NCBI GenBank assembly: GCA_024693135.1
Contig: JAILLN010000010.1
Span: forward strand, 1 to 64,000
From: Lachnospiraceae bacterium
Lineage (GTDB): Bacteria; Bacillota; Clostridia; Lachnospirales; Lachnospiraceae
Length of the DNA stretch: 64,000 nucleotides
Direction of reading: 5' to 3'
The notes below the pieces were generated by a model. It searched no databases and had not been told where the DNA came from. It saw only the letters and a list, made by a program, of their open reading frames with translations. Both the position numbers and the translations under genes were made by a program. Positions 43,272 through 52,202 of the stretch are shown here, in pieces (position 1 is the first letter of the stretch; the number at the start of each line of letters is the position of its first letter).

Positions 43272-44174
43272 CTATATCCGGATCTTATCGTAGGTCATGC
43301 CGTCCGGAAGCACCCTCGTGGTGGTCACGGCCAGGGATCCGGGCCCGATATGGCAGGCGACGCTTAAGGAGAGGGGATCCATGAAGATGTGGTATCCCGG
43401 AAACTCCTTCTTCACCTCTTCCATGAATTCCAGGCCGGCTTCCTTATCATGGGTATAAGCCATCCCGATCCAGGCATTGGGATGGTCAGGGTTTATCCCT
43501 CCGTAGTTCTTTTCCAGGTCGTCCCGGATCGCCTTGATCATCACCTGCTTCGCCGCTTTCATCCCCCTGGACTTGCCGAAGGCATCCAGCTTTTCTCCCG
43601 AGATCCGAAGCACCGGCTTGATATTGAGCACCCCGGCTATGGCAGCCGCCGCAGGGGTGACCCGTCCGCCCTTCTTCAGGTAGGTCATGGTATCCACGGT
43701 GATGTATATATTGGAGTCTGCCTTGGTCTCAAGGAGCCTTTCCCGGATCCTTGCGGCATCCATCCCATCCTCCGCCATCTGCAGCGCATCCATGCAGGAA
43801 AGCTTCTGGGTCACGGAGATCCTCTGGTTATCCACCACCTGCACCTTTCCATCATAGTCCTTGGAAAAAAGCTCCGCGCTCTCCAAGGATCCGGAAAGTC
43901 CGGAGGACATGGGGATATGTACGATCTCATCATATTCCATGAGAAGCTTATCCCAGAGCCCCATTACCTCGCCGGGCAGCGGCTGGGATGTATGTACCTG
44001 TGTCTCCGGATCGGCCAGCATCTCATAGAACTGATCCTGGGTCAGGTCGATGTCCTCATAATAAGTCTTTCCATTTATCTCAAAGGGCATGGGAAGCACA
44101 TAGATCCCATACTTCTTTGCATCCTCCTGTGTGATCCCGCTGTTGCTGTCGGTCACGATCGCGATCTTCGGCAT
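43272..44174 (-). CDS. DegV family fatty-acid-binding protein
   Basis: The 300 residues start PKIAIVTDSNSGITQEDAKKYGIYVLPMPFEINGKTYYED, the DegV signature, with TSQPLPGE and SSGLSGS (fatty-acid carboxylate contacts). DegV/FakB proteins bind fatty acids for phosphorylation by FakA, feeding exogenous fatty acids into phospholipid. FakA is not in the window. It has its own promoter and a terminator downstream. Confidence 0.9.
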   Translation of the reverse strand: MPKIAIVTDSNSGITQEDAKKYGIYVLPMPFEINGKTYYEDIDLTQDQFYEMLADPETQVHTSQPLPGEVMGLWDKLLMEYDEIVHIPMSSGLSGSLESAELFSKDYDGKVQVVDNQRISVTQKLSCMDALQMAEDGMDAARIRERLLETKADSNIYITVDTMTYLKKGGRVTPAAAAIAGVLNIKPVLRISGEKLDAFGKSRGMKAAKQVMIKAIRDDLEKNYGGINPDHPNAWIGMAYTHDKEAGLEFMEEVKKEFPGYHIFMDPLSLSVACHIGPGSLAVTTTRVLPDGMTYDKIRI

Positions 44175-44214
44175 TTCTTCACTCCTGTAATCTCATAAAT
44201 AAGACACTCCCCAT

Positions 44215-44244
44215 AGTGTATCACAAAATCCGAAGGCATAGCAA
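44215..44244 (-). promoter_or_regulatory. Possible promoter of degV
   Basis: TTGCTA (44239-44244) and TACACT (44215-44220) are 18 bp apart on the minus strand, about 40 bp before the degV start. Confidence 0.4.
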
Positions 44245-44336
44245 TGTAGTACTGAAAGCCGTATCATGCGGTGCATCACTGCCTGCGCCGGGCATTTCTC
44301 CTCGTAAGCCCTCTTTTTTGATGTGTTCTGACCAGC

Positions 44337-45449
44337 TTACTCCTTCGGGAGGATCGCATGGGTCAGGAGATAATCCTTCCACACGGACATGTATTTCGCA
44401 GAAAGGTGGATCCCGTCAGAAGCGTATCCGGCGGGCAGGCAGTTATTCTCGTCAGAGAAGACCTCATTGAGCTCCAGATAGTATACATGCTCATTTGCCG
44501 CCATCTCCCGTATGGCCTCATTGCGGGCATCGATCCGGGCGTTGGTAAATACGCTGGAATCCCGGTCCTTCGCCGCAGATACATGGATGATCTGCTGCAC
44601 ATAGATCACCGCATCCGGCTGCACGGCCTTGATCACATCGATCAGGTCATAATATTCATCGCAGAACATGTCATTATCGCCCCAGCCGATCTCATTCAGC
44701 CCAAACATCAGGTAGATCTTCTGGAACTGCACGCCGGAGGAGAGCGCCTCCGGGATCGTGAGCTTGCCCACGGGAGAAGGCACCACCTTGTCCTTAAAGA
44801 CCCGGTAGAGCTGCAGTCCCTGCTTGGCATATACTGTGGTCTCCACCCCGGAGTAAAGCCCGAAGCCCTGGGTCCTCGAATCCCCGATGAAGCAGGCATC
44901 CAGGAAATAGTCCTCTCCCACGGTCTGGAAATCCGGTTCCGCAGGATTTCCCCAGCGTCCATAGTCCTTTTCTTCGGCTTCGGTGCCGCCTTCTTCCTCT
45001 TCTTCGGATTCTTCCGGAGACTCCTCCGAGGGCTCCTCCGGGGATTCTTCTGAAGGCTCTTCCGAAGGCTTTTCCGGGGATTCTTCTTCCGATCCCGCCT
45101 GCTCCCCGGAGTCCGTATCATATACCCTGGGCGGCTCTTCCTCCGAAGCCTCAGGCGTCTTCGGCGGTTCTGTTTCGGTCTTCTCCTCTCTGGGAGCAGG
45201 AGCTGCCTTTTCCTGCTTCTGTCTTGCCATCTGAAGCATCTCTTCCTTGGCATCGTCCCCCTCGTCCTTCTCCGCATACCGGGAAGCAAGGAGCTTTACC
45301 TCATAGACCGTATCCACGGCCGCGGGCACCTTGATGTTGACGTCGGATGCCTTTCCGGTAAGCAGCTTTCCTGCCCTGCCGGCAAGCCCGAGCGCCGTCA
45401 TCACCGCCACAGAGATCAATATCAAGATCAATAAGGGATATTTCTTCAC
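44337..45449 (-). CDS. Membrane-anchored SGNH/GDSL hydrolase-like protein with acidic linker
   Basis: The 370 residues have a membrane anchor at the N-terminus (LLILILISVAVMTALG), then a long Glu/Pro/Ser-rich spacer (~85-165) and an SGNH domain: block I ACFIGDSRTQGFG, the middle block LMFGLNEIGWGD and block V SDGIHLSAKYM with the Asp/His pair. The catalytic set appears complete. It follows an MBOAT gene by 36 bp. The pair probably acetylates an exopolysaccharide, with this protein transferring or removing the acetyl group outside the cell. The spacer's repeated EESPEEPSEE pattern suggests reach through the wall. Confidence 0.78.
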   Translation of the reverse strand: MKKYPLLILILISVAVMTALGLAGRAGKLLTGKASDVNIKVPAAVDTVYEVKLLASRYAEKDEGDDAKEEMLQMARQKQEKAAPAPREEKTETEPPKTPEASEEEPPRVYDTDSGEQAGSEEESPEKPSEEPSEESPEEPSEESPEESEEEEEGGTEAEEKDYGRWGNPAEPDFQTVGEDYFLDACFIGDSRTQGFGLYSGVETTVYAKQGLQLYRVFKDKVVPSPVGKLTIPEALSSGVQFQKIYLMFGLNEIGWGDNDMFCDEYYDLIDVIKAVQPDAVIYVQQIIHVSAAKDRDSSVFTNARIDARNEAIREMAANEHVYYLELNEVFSDENNCLPAGYASDGIHLSAKYMSVWKDYLLTHAILPKE

Positions 45450-45485
45450 TCTTTCTCCTTAATGTGTTTCCATCCTCCGGCCCGA

Positions 45486-46856
45486 TCAGAACCGGAAATA
45501 CAGGAAGGGATTATACGCCGAATCTACCAGGCTTACAAGGGAGGCCCAGAATACCCCGAAAAGGAGCACCAGACCCAGGAGCCTGTCCTTCTGCTTCTCA
45601 TACCACCGCTTAAAGACGGGAGTGGACAGCAGCACCCCGGCGAAGAACAAAAGCCCCATCTCCACCGGCGCATCATAGAGCAGCACTCCCTCCCGGAAGG
45701 AAAACATCCTCCCCAGGTATACCAGGGCCGAGCTTAAGTCCGGGGAAGCAAAGAGCACCCAGCCGCAGACTACCGCCACCATGGTATATGCCCTGGAAAG
45801 CACGAAAAACCGGTTCAGGATCTTCTGCAGGAATAGCCTTTCGATGGAGGTCAGCACAAAATAATAAAGCCCCCAAAGGATGAAGTTCCAGCCGGCTCCG
45901 TGCCAGAAGCCGGTAATGAACCAGACGATCAGTAGGTTGACATAAGTCCTAAACGCTCCCTTCCGGTTTCCTCCCAGGGGGATATACACATACTCCCGGA
46001 ACCAGGACGTCAATGTGATATGCCAGCGTTTCCAGAAGTCGCTGACGGTCTTTGCGATATAGGGCTGGTTGAAATTCACCGGAAACCGGAAGCCCAGCAT
46101 TTCCCCGAGACCGATGGCCATCAGGGAATAGCCGTTAAAGTCAAAGTAGATCTGGAGGGTATAGGCCGCGATCCCGATCCAGGCATCTGCGGTAGTCAGG
46201 GAATCAAAGCCCACGGTCTGGGTGGCGCTCCAGAGTACCCCGAAGCGGTTGGCTAAGAGGACCTTGCTGCCAAGCCCCAGGATAAAGGTCTTAAGCCCCC
46301 TCTCCAGATTGCCCAGGCTGATCCTCCTGGCCTTCAGGGAAAGAGCCACCTTGTCGTACACGACGATCGGACCCGCGATCAGCTGGGGAAACATCATGAT
46401 ATAAGCCCCCAGGTCTACGATGGAGCGGTCCGGGTTGCATTTGCCCCGGTAGACGTCGATGATATAGGACATGATCTGGAAGGTATAGAAGCTGATCCCC
46501 AGGGGAAGCGCCAGCTGCAGCACCGGAAACCGCAAATGCAGGAGGTCATTCGCCGTCCCCGCAAGAAATGCCTCATACTTAAAAAAGATCAGGACGCTCA
46601 CATCCAGGATGATCCCAAGCGCCAGCTTCAGCCCTCTCCGGCCTCCACGGCTCACGGGTCCGATCCATTTTGCGATGCCGAAATTTACGGCCACGGATAG
46701 CAGCACCAGAAGCACATATTTCGGCTCTCCCAGGGCATAGAAAATGATGCTTCCCAGGAAAAGGACGAAATTGCGCCATCGGGCCGGGGTCAGGTAATAT
46801 AGGATAAAAAATGCCGGCATGAACCGGAGCACAAACGATAGGCTGCTGAAAACCAC
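45486..46856 (-). CDS. MBOAT family O-acyltransferase (second copy)
   Basis: The 456 residues start at a GTG (46856) preceded by AGGAG. The protein is multi-pass, with TSWFREYVYIPLGGNRKGAF at ~275 and the catalytic His in ITGFWHGAGWNFILWG at ~308. It resembles the AlgI/DltB group. It is only distantly similar to the first MBOAT copy, so the two modules likely have different substrates or polymers. The 38-bp repeat array lies in its upstream untranslated region. Confidence 0.88.
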   Translation of the reverse strand: MVFSSLSFVLRFMPAFFILYYLTPARWRNFVLFLGSIIFYALGEPKYVLLVLLSVAVNFGIAKWIGPVSRGGRRGLKLALGIILDVSVLIFFKYEAFLAGTANDLLHLRFPVLQLALPLGISFYTFQIMSYIIDVYRGKCNPDRSIVDLGAYIMMFPQLIAGPIVVYDKVALSLKARRISLGNLERGLKTFILGLGSKVLLANRFGVLWSATQTVGFDSLTTADAWIGIAAYTLQIYFDFNGYSLMAIGLGEMLGFRFPVNFNQPYIAKTVSDFWKRWHITLTSWFREYVYIPLGGNRKGAFRTYVNLLIVWFITGFWHGAGWNFILWGLYYFVLTSIERLFLQKILNRFFVLSRAYTMVAVVCGWVLFASPDLSSALVYLGRMFSFREGVLLYDAPVEMGLLFFAGVLLSTPVFKRWYEKQKDRLLGLVLLFGVFWASLVSLVDSAYNPFLYFRF

Positions 46857-46873
46857 AATAATCTCCTACAAAA

Positions 46874-47075
46874 ATGCCAAAGGGCTTCTATATTGCCGGG
46901 CGGGAATAAACATGCCAAAGGGCTTCTACGCTGCCGGGCGGGAATAAACATGCCAAAGGGCTTCCACGCTGCCGGGCGGGAATAAACATGCCAAAGGGCT
47001 TCCACGCTGCCGGGCGGGAATAAACATGCCAAAGGGCTTCTACGCTGCCGGGCGGGAATAAACATGCCAAAGGGC
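46874..47075. repeat. 38-bp tandem array, five full copies plus a partial one
   Basis: Units start at 46874, 46912, 46950, 46988 and 47026, each reading ATGCCAAAGGGCTTCTACGC or a variant and ending in GCGGGAATAAAC. A 12-bp partial unit follows at 47064. Differences are limited to the middle (TATATT, TACGCT, CACGCT). There are no spacers, so it is not a CRISPR. Confidence 0.9.
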
Positions 47076-47085
47076 ATGTTTATTC
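47056..47085 (-). other. 13-bp-stem hairpin joining the repeat array to the permease stop
   Basis: GAATAAACATGCC (47056-47068) is the exact reverse complement of GGCATGTTTATTC (47073-47085). The stop codon of the permease lies inside the stem. No U tract follows, so it may protect the 3' end of the mRNA more than terminate it. Confidence 0.6.
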
Positions 47086-48459
47086 ATTTCGGATGGCGGC
47101 CAGGGGGCTCAGGGCCATGGCTCTCTTTGAGGGCATGAAGCCTGCCGCCATCCCCACAAATACTGCAAAGGCCAGGGCTGCCGGATCCAGCCAGAGCGGG
47201 ATGATGGCCGTCTGCGCCTTGGATATGGCGTTGATGATGGCACATACGCCATAGCTCATGCCGATCCCCAGCACTCCCCCCACGAAGCCGATAAAGGCCG
47301 CCTCGATCAGGAAGAGGTCGCGGATGTCCTTCAAGTCACAGCCCAGTACCTTCATGACGCCGATCTCTTTCGTCCTCTCATAGATGGACATCATCATGGT
47401 ATTGGCGATCCCTATGGCCGCCACCAGAAGCGCCACGGCTCCGATGCCTCCCAGCATGGCCTGCTGTGCCCTGGACTGCTCCTGCATCTGGCTGATCCAC
47501 TCCGCATCGCTGTCTGCCTGGTATCCCATGTCCGACAGCATCTGCTGCAGGGGCTGCACATTGTCGATCTCATCCACTTTGACATAGATGGAATTATAAT
47601 AGAGCTTCTTATAGGGCGAGCCATTTGTTTTCACGGGCTGTCCCGGGATCGGCTTGTTTTTGTATACCTTTTTCAGCTGGTTTTTCAGGGCTTCTATGTC
47701 GCAGTACACGGACCAGCTGTATTCATAATAATCGTCTTCTCCCCCCTGGAGCACCCCCGCCGTGGGAATGATATATTTCTTCGGCTGGGCTGCCGGCGCC
47801 TCTCCCTCCCCGATCTCTTCCGGAAGCTGGGCTCCGCTGGAATTTTTGCTCTGATAATACGCATCTGTGTCAAATATGGTAAATAGGGTCGAATTCATCA
47901 GGTCGATATCCGGCATGACTCCCGTATCGTAGTATCCCTGGTTGGTCTTGGAATTGCGGAAATCCATGAGCACCTGATTGCCGTAGATAAACTTCAGGGG
48001 CTCCCCCTCCTTCGGAAAGTCTCCGTCCTTAAATTTCCAGTTTTTATCCCGGAGGGCGCTAAGCTCCATGCCCTGGCCTCCCCAGACGCTGGCCTCATAC
48101 TGTCCGCTCTTGATCACGGCCTGGAATTCCAGCACCGGAGACGCCAGCTCCACGTGTTCCATTCCCCGGATCATTTCCACGGTCTCATCGGAAAGCTTCA
48201 GCGCCAGGGGGTCTCCCCCTTTCTTGCCGCCATCCGTGCCGGTCTGGGCATTGTTGTTGCCCTCTCTCACGGTCACCGTGCGGATCCCGCCGTACTGCTC
48301 GATCATGTCCATGCTGGCCCGGTTCATGCCTTCCCCCAGGGCCATCATGATGACGATGGCGGCGATTCCGATCACCACGCCCAGGATGGTAAGCACTGTC
48401 CTGAGCCTGCGCTTCAGGAGGGACTGTACCGACATCCGCATCTTATCGACTGCCCTCAA
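47080..48459 (-). CDS. MacB-like ABC transporter permease (FtsX domain)
   Basis: The 459 residues have the MacB/YknZ layout: one helix near the start (TVLTILGVVIGIAAIVIMMALGEG), a large extracytoplasmic domain (~45-330), and three helices in the FtsX domain (IGIANTMMMSIYERTKEIGVMKVLG to the end). Such mechanotransmission permeases drive events outside the membrane without classical import. It overlaps the surface-protein gene by four bases. The ATPase is the first gene of the operon. Confidence 0.88.
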   Translation of the reverse strand: MRAVDKMRMSVQSLLKRRLRTVLTILGVVIGIAAIVIMMALGEGMNRASMDMIEQYGGIRTVTVREGNNNAQTGTDGGKKGGDPLALKLSDETVEMIRGMEHVELASPVLEFQAVIKSGQYEASVWGGQGMELSALRDKNWKFKDGDFPKEGEPLKFIYGNQVLMDFRNSKTNQGYYDTGVMPDIDLMNSTLFTIFDTDAYYQSKNSSGAQLPEEIGEGEAPAAQPKKYIIPTAGVLQGGEDDYYEYSWSVYCDIEALKNQLKKVYKNKPIPGQPVKTNGSPYKKLYYNSIYVKVDEIDNVQPLQQMLSDMGYQADSDAEWISQMQEQSRAQQAMLGGIGAVALLVAAIGIANTMMMSIYERTKEIGVMKVLGCDLKDIRDLFLIEAAFIGFVGGVLGIGMSYGVCAIINAISKAQTAIIPLWLDPAALAFAVFVGMAAGFMPSKRAMALSPLAAIRNE

Positions 48460-50243
48460 GGATTCTCCTCCCGGGGATCAAAGCCATCATCTCCCCGGCC
48501 TTGGCTGTCTTCCGTGGAATCATCCCCACCAAAGTCCGCTTCCTCCGGAGCAGATTCCCCAAAGTCCGGTTCCGCTTCCTCCGGAGCCTCCTCCCCAGGA
48601 TCCGGTTCCGCTTCCTCCGGAGCAGGCTCCTCCCGGCCCCGGCTGTCTTCCCCGGGATTTTTATTCCCATGCGGGGTCTCTTCTTCCGGATCGGTGAGGG
48701 CGCCCCTTACGCTCTGGATCAGCTCCTCCTCATCCTCTTCGATCCGGGCGAGCTCGGCTTCCTCTTTCTTTCTCTTATGTCTTTTTACAAGCTTTACGAT
48801 GATGATGATAAGGATCAGCAGAAGCAGCGCGGCTCCCGCGATGATCCAGATCTTTTTTTTCTTGCCCGTATCCTCCTCCGGCATTTCCGCATATTCCTCC
48901 GGCACCGTCTCTTCCATGGCTTCCGTCACGGTAAGGTCGATCTGTTTTTCCGTTTTTGTCACATTCCCCGCCTCATCCTCATAAGAGATGATGATGGGGA
49001 TCTTGCCTTCGGATTCCTCCGGGCTTGCCTCCTGTCCGGTGACCATCATGTCCACATTGCCCGTGGCTCCTGCCGACAGGTTTCCCACATAGGAAAGCTC
49101 CTGCTTCACCGAAGGATCCTCCACGGTCACCTGTACGTTATAGAGGGTAGTCTTGCCGGTATTGTAAATGCTGAACATCACATTGGCCTGCTCCCCGATG
49201 CTGATCTGGGAGGGCTCCACCGTAGGGGTCCCCATGTCAAATTTGGAGACCTGCTTCACGGGGATGGAGACGCTTCCCGTACCCTCATAGGGATTGGCCT
49301 TTTCATCCTCATAGACCATCTTGATGTCCATCACATAGGGCTTCTGCTCCAGGCCGGACTTTGCCTGAAATTCCATGTCCAGCTGGGTCTGTCCCCCCGG
49401 GGGGATCTTTTCCACATAGAAGCTGTTGGAGCCGGAGGTAGGCAGGAAAGCCGCATAGCTTGCCACCGAGGAGGTTCCCTCCACCGTGGCCGTCAGATCC
49501 AGCTGCAGGTTTCTTACCGCCGTGGCATCCGAGGTATTCTCGATCACCAGATGCAGCATGAAATCGCTGCCGGAATATACCTCTGCCGGCTCCGTAGTAA
49601 AGCCTTTCACGATAAGCCTGGGGGTAGAGGTCTTTTTATTCGCATCATCCCCGTCCGTGGTGCCGTTTTCCGGCAGGCCGATGGTATGCACGTAGGTAGA
49701 GATCGTAACGGTCTCAATCACGCAGGCCGGGTTGGTGTAGACGATATTGAAGTCCAGCTTGTAGTAGCCGGTCTTAACATTTTCCCGGGTACGGAAGAGC
49801 CAGACACAGTTCCTCACCCGTTCTGCGGGGTTGGGCTGTGCTTCCTCCCCCACCAGCAGGTCGATCTTTTCCGTATAGCCGGTGATGTCGATCTCAAAGG
49901 GCCAGTCGTCCGTCTTGCTGGCAAGCACCGGAGTCACGATCACGTCCTGCAGGTTGTACTTAAACATATTTACGATGGGAAGCACCACGATCACGTCCTG
50001 CCCGTGGGTCGCCACCGGAGCCACCCAGGTATTGCCTGGCAGGATGAAGGGGTTGGTGGAGGTAGCCGAGCTGTACCGGTCATGGCTTTCACTGGAATCA
50101 GAGTAATCCCCCGTGGTATCCCCGGATACTCCATAGACCGGTCCTGCCGCGCCGCAGAATAGCAGCATCAGCAGCACTGCGGCCAAAGCCCTCATTTTCA
50201 GTTTGCATAGTTTCTTTTTCATGAATTTCTTTATATCTCTCAC
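48456..50243 (-). CDS. Membrane-anchored surface protein with CARDB/NEW3-like repeats, ABC operon component
   Basis: The start is GTG (50243), overlapping the ATPase stop as GTGA. A later ATG at 50222 is possible. The 595 residues have a signal peptide, several extracytoplasmic Ig-like domains resembling CARDB/S-layer COG1361 modules (LVIENTSDATAVRNLQLDLTA; MFSIYNTGKTTLYNVQVTVE), a single helix near ~465 (IWIIAGAALLLLILIIIIVK), a basic stop, and a cytoplasmic tail rich in Glu, Asp, Pro and Ser. It takes the place that a periplasmic-adaptor-like protein (YknX) holds in related operons. Its function is unknown. Confidence 0.72.
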   Translation of the reverse strand: MRDIKKFMKKKLCKLKMRALAAVLLMLLFCGAAGPVYGVSGDTTGDYSDSSESHDRYSSATSTNPFILPGNTWVAPVATHGQDVIVVLPIVNMFKYNLQDVIVTPVLASKTDDWPFEIDITGYTEKIDLLVGEEAQPNPAERVRNCVWLFRTRENVKTGYYKLDFNIVYTNPACVIETVTISTYVHTIGLPENGTTDGDDANKKTSTPRLIVKGFTTEPAEVYSGSDFMLHLVIENTSDATAVRNLQLDLTATVEGTSSVASYAAFLPTSGSNSFYVEKIPPGGQTQLDMEFQAKSGLEQKPYVMDIKMVYEDEKANPYEGTGSVSIPVKQVSKFDMGTPTVEPSQISIGEQANVMFSIYNTGKTTLYNVQVTVEDPSVKQELSYVGNLSAGATGNVDMMVTGQEASPEESEGKIPIIISYEDEAGNVTKTEKQIDLTVTEAMEETVPEEYAEMPEEDTGKKKKIWIIAGAALLLLILIIIIVKLVKRHKRKKEEAELARIEEDEEELIQSVRGALTDPEEETPHGNKNPGEDSRGREEPAPEEAEPDPGEEAPEEAEPDFGESAPEEADFGGDDSTEDSQGRGDDGFDPREENP

Positions 50244-50938
50244 TTATAATGATCCGCCACGATCTTCCCGTCCAGGATCCGGATCTGCCGGTCTGCATAT
50301 CCCGCGATCTTATTGTCGTGGGTGACCATGACAAGGGTCTGCTTCTCTTCCCAGACCAGCCTCCACATCAGCTTCAGGATATCCTTCGTGGTCTTGGAAT
50401 CCAGGTTTCCCGTGGGCTCATCGGCAAATATGATCTCCGGCTTCAGCACCAGCGCCCGGGCGATGCCCACTCTCTGCTGCTGTCCTCCGGACATCTCCAT
50501 GGGATGGTGCTTCAAATATTTCTCCAGCCCCACCAGCTTCAATGCCTCCACGGCCTGGGCATTGCGCACCTCCCTGCTTACTCCGCGGAAGGATAGCGGC
50601 AGGGCCACGTTTTCCACGGCATCAAACTGGGGAAGCAGGTTGTAGGACTGGAAAATGAAACCAACGTGTTCGCGGCGGAACTTCACCAGTCCCGCCTCGT
50701 TCATCTTTTCGATATGTCTTCCGGCTATGACGATCTCGCCTCTTGTGGGCTTGTCCAGCCCGGCCAGCATATTGAGCAGGGTGGACTTCCCGGAGCCCGA
50801 CGTGCCTACGATGGCCACAAACTCCCCCACGCCGATCTGAAGCGAGACCCCGTTCAGGGCCCGGACTTTTTCCTGCCCCAGCCGGAAGATTTTATATACA
50901 TCCTTTGCCCGGATGACCGTATGGTTTCCTTCGGCCAT
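50240..50938 (-). CDS. MacB/LolD-type ABC transporter ATP-binding protein
   Basis: The 232 residues carry Walker A GTSGSGKST, signature MSGGQQQRVGIARAL, Walker B IIFADEPTGNLDS and the His switch VMVTHDNKIAG. The DEPTGNLD sequence is typical of the MacB/LolD/FtsE class. It opens the three-gene ABC operon (ATPase, surface protein, permease) and lies 12 bp after glyA. Confidence 0.92.
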   Translation of the reverse strand: MAEGNHTVIRAKDVYKIFRLGQEKVRALNGVSLQIGVGEFVAIVGTSGSGKSTLLNMLAGLDKPTRGEIVIAGRHIEKMNEAGLVKFRREHVGFIFQSYNLLPQFDAVENVALPLSFRGVSREVRNAQAVEALKLVGLEKYLKHHPMEMSGGQQQRVGIARALVLKPEIIFADEPTGNLDSKTTKDILKLMWRLVWEEKQTLVMVTHDNKIAGYADRQIRILDGKIVADHYK

Positions 50939-50950
50939 GCTGCTTTCGCT

Positions 50951-52189
50951 TTAGTCCAGGGGATACCGGTCGGTCAGGGTCTTTACGATATCCCTCGCCT
51001 CCCCGATGCCGTCCTTTCCGCTCTTCACCACAAGGCTGATGGCCTCGGCCACACGATCGCAGTCCTCCTCCTTGAAGCCCCTTGTCGTCACGGCCGGGGT
51101 TCCCAGGCGGATGCCGCTGGTCACGAAAGGCTTCTGCGGGTCGTTGGGGATCGTGTTCTTATTTGCCGTGATATGCGCCTCGTCCAGAAGTGCCTCCACT
51201 TCCTTACCGGTAAGCCCCTGCGGCACCAGGTTCAGCAGCATCAGGTGGTTGTCCGTGCCGCCGGATACGATGGAAAGCCCCCGGGAAAGCAGCCCCTTGC
51301 ACAAAGCCTGGGCGTTGTCCACGATGCCCTTCGCATATTCCTTAAAGGAAGGCTCCAGCGCCTCCTTGAAGCAGACCGCCTTGGCCGCGATCACATGCTC
51401 CAGAGGGCCGCCCTGGATCCCCGGGAATACCGCCTTATTGAACTTGAACTTATCTGCCGCCTCTGCAGAAGCAAGGATAAGCCCGCCCCTGGGTCCCCTC
51501 AGGGTCTTGTGGGTCGTAGTGGTCACCACGTCTGCGATGCCGATGGGGGTCGGATGCATGCCGCCGGCCACAAGCCCTGCGATATGGGCCATGTCCACCA
51601 TAAGGTAAGCGCCCACCTCATCCGCGATCTCCCGGAATTTCTTGAAATCAATGGTCCTGGCATAGGCCGATGCACCGGCCACGATCATCTTCGGACGGCA
51701 CTCCTTTGCGATCCGGAGCACCTCGTCATAATCAATGAACCCATCCGCATTGACGCCGTAGGGCACGCATTTGAAATAGGAGCCGGAGAAATTCACCGGC
51801 GATCCGTGGGAGAGATGTCCCCCCTGATCCAGGTTCATGCCCATGAAGGTATCTCCCGGCTGCAGCATAGCAAAGAATACCGCCATATTTGCCTGGGCTC
51901 CGGAGTGGGGCTGTACGTTGGCATATTCACAGCCGAAGAGCTTCTTTGCCCGCTCCCTGGCCAGATCCTCCACCACGTCCACGCATTGGCATCCGCCATA
52001 ATACCGGTGTCCGGGATAGCCTTCCGCATATTTATTGGTGAGCGGGCTCCCCATGGCCGCCATGACCGCCTTGCTTGTCCAGTTTTCCGAAGCGATCAGC
52101 TCGATATGGCTGTTCTGCCTCTCCTGCTCAGCCCGAATCGCATCGGCGATCTCCGGATCCACGCTCCGTAATTCTTCCATTGAGTACAT
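50951..52189 (-). CDS. glyA: Serine hydroxymethyltransferase
   Basis: The 412 residues start with the SHMT core ([32 protein letters not shown]) and have the PLP lysine in [15 protein letters not shown]. It interconverts serine and glycine with tetrahydrofolate. It lies between a DUF1653 gene and the ABC operon with short gaps, so it shares their transcript. Length is normal. Confidence 0.95.
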   Translation of the reverse strand: MYSMEELRSVDPEIADAIRAEQERQNSHIELIASENWTSKAVMAAMGSPLTNKYAEGYPGHRYYGGCQCVDVVEDLARERAKKLFGCEYANVQPHSGAQANMAVFFAMLQPGDTFMGMNLDQGGHLSHGSPVNFSGSYFKCVPYGVNADGFIDYDEVLRIAKECRPKMIVAGASAYARTIDFKKFREIADEVGAYLMVDMAHIAGLVAGGMHPTPIGIADVVTTTTHKTLRGPRGGLILASAEAADKFKFNKAVFPGIQGGPLEHVIAAKAVCFKEALEPSFKEYAKGIVDNAQALCKGLLSRGLSIVSGGTDNHLMLLNLVPQGLTGKEVEALLDEAHITANKNTIPNDPQKPFVTSGIRLGTPAVTTRGFKEEDCDRVAEAISLVVKSGKDGIGEARDIVKTLTDRYPLD

Positions 52190-52202
52190 GTCTTTTCTCC
52201 TT

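Noticed and set aside
43200-43272. Class I c-di-GMP riboswitch before the transglutaminase gene
   Set aside because: The conserved GCAAACC and GACGCAAAGC blocks are absent and the space is too short. Only a generic attenuator is kept as a finding.
46874-47075. CRISPR array
   Set aside because: The units are directly adjacent with no variable spacers and no cas genes are present.
46790-47077. 95-residue ORF (MPFGMFIPARQRRS) across the 38-bp array
   Set aside because: It is open only because each frame of the repeat happens to lack stops. It has no ribosome site and runs into the MBOAT gene.
48501-52171. Plus-strand ORFs of 500-550 residues opposite the ABC operon and glyA
   Set aside because: Antisense shadows of well-supported genes.
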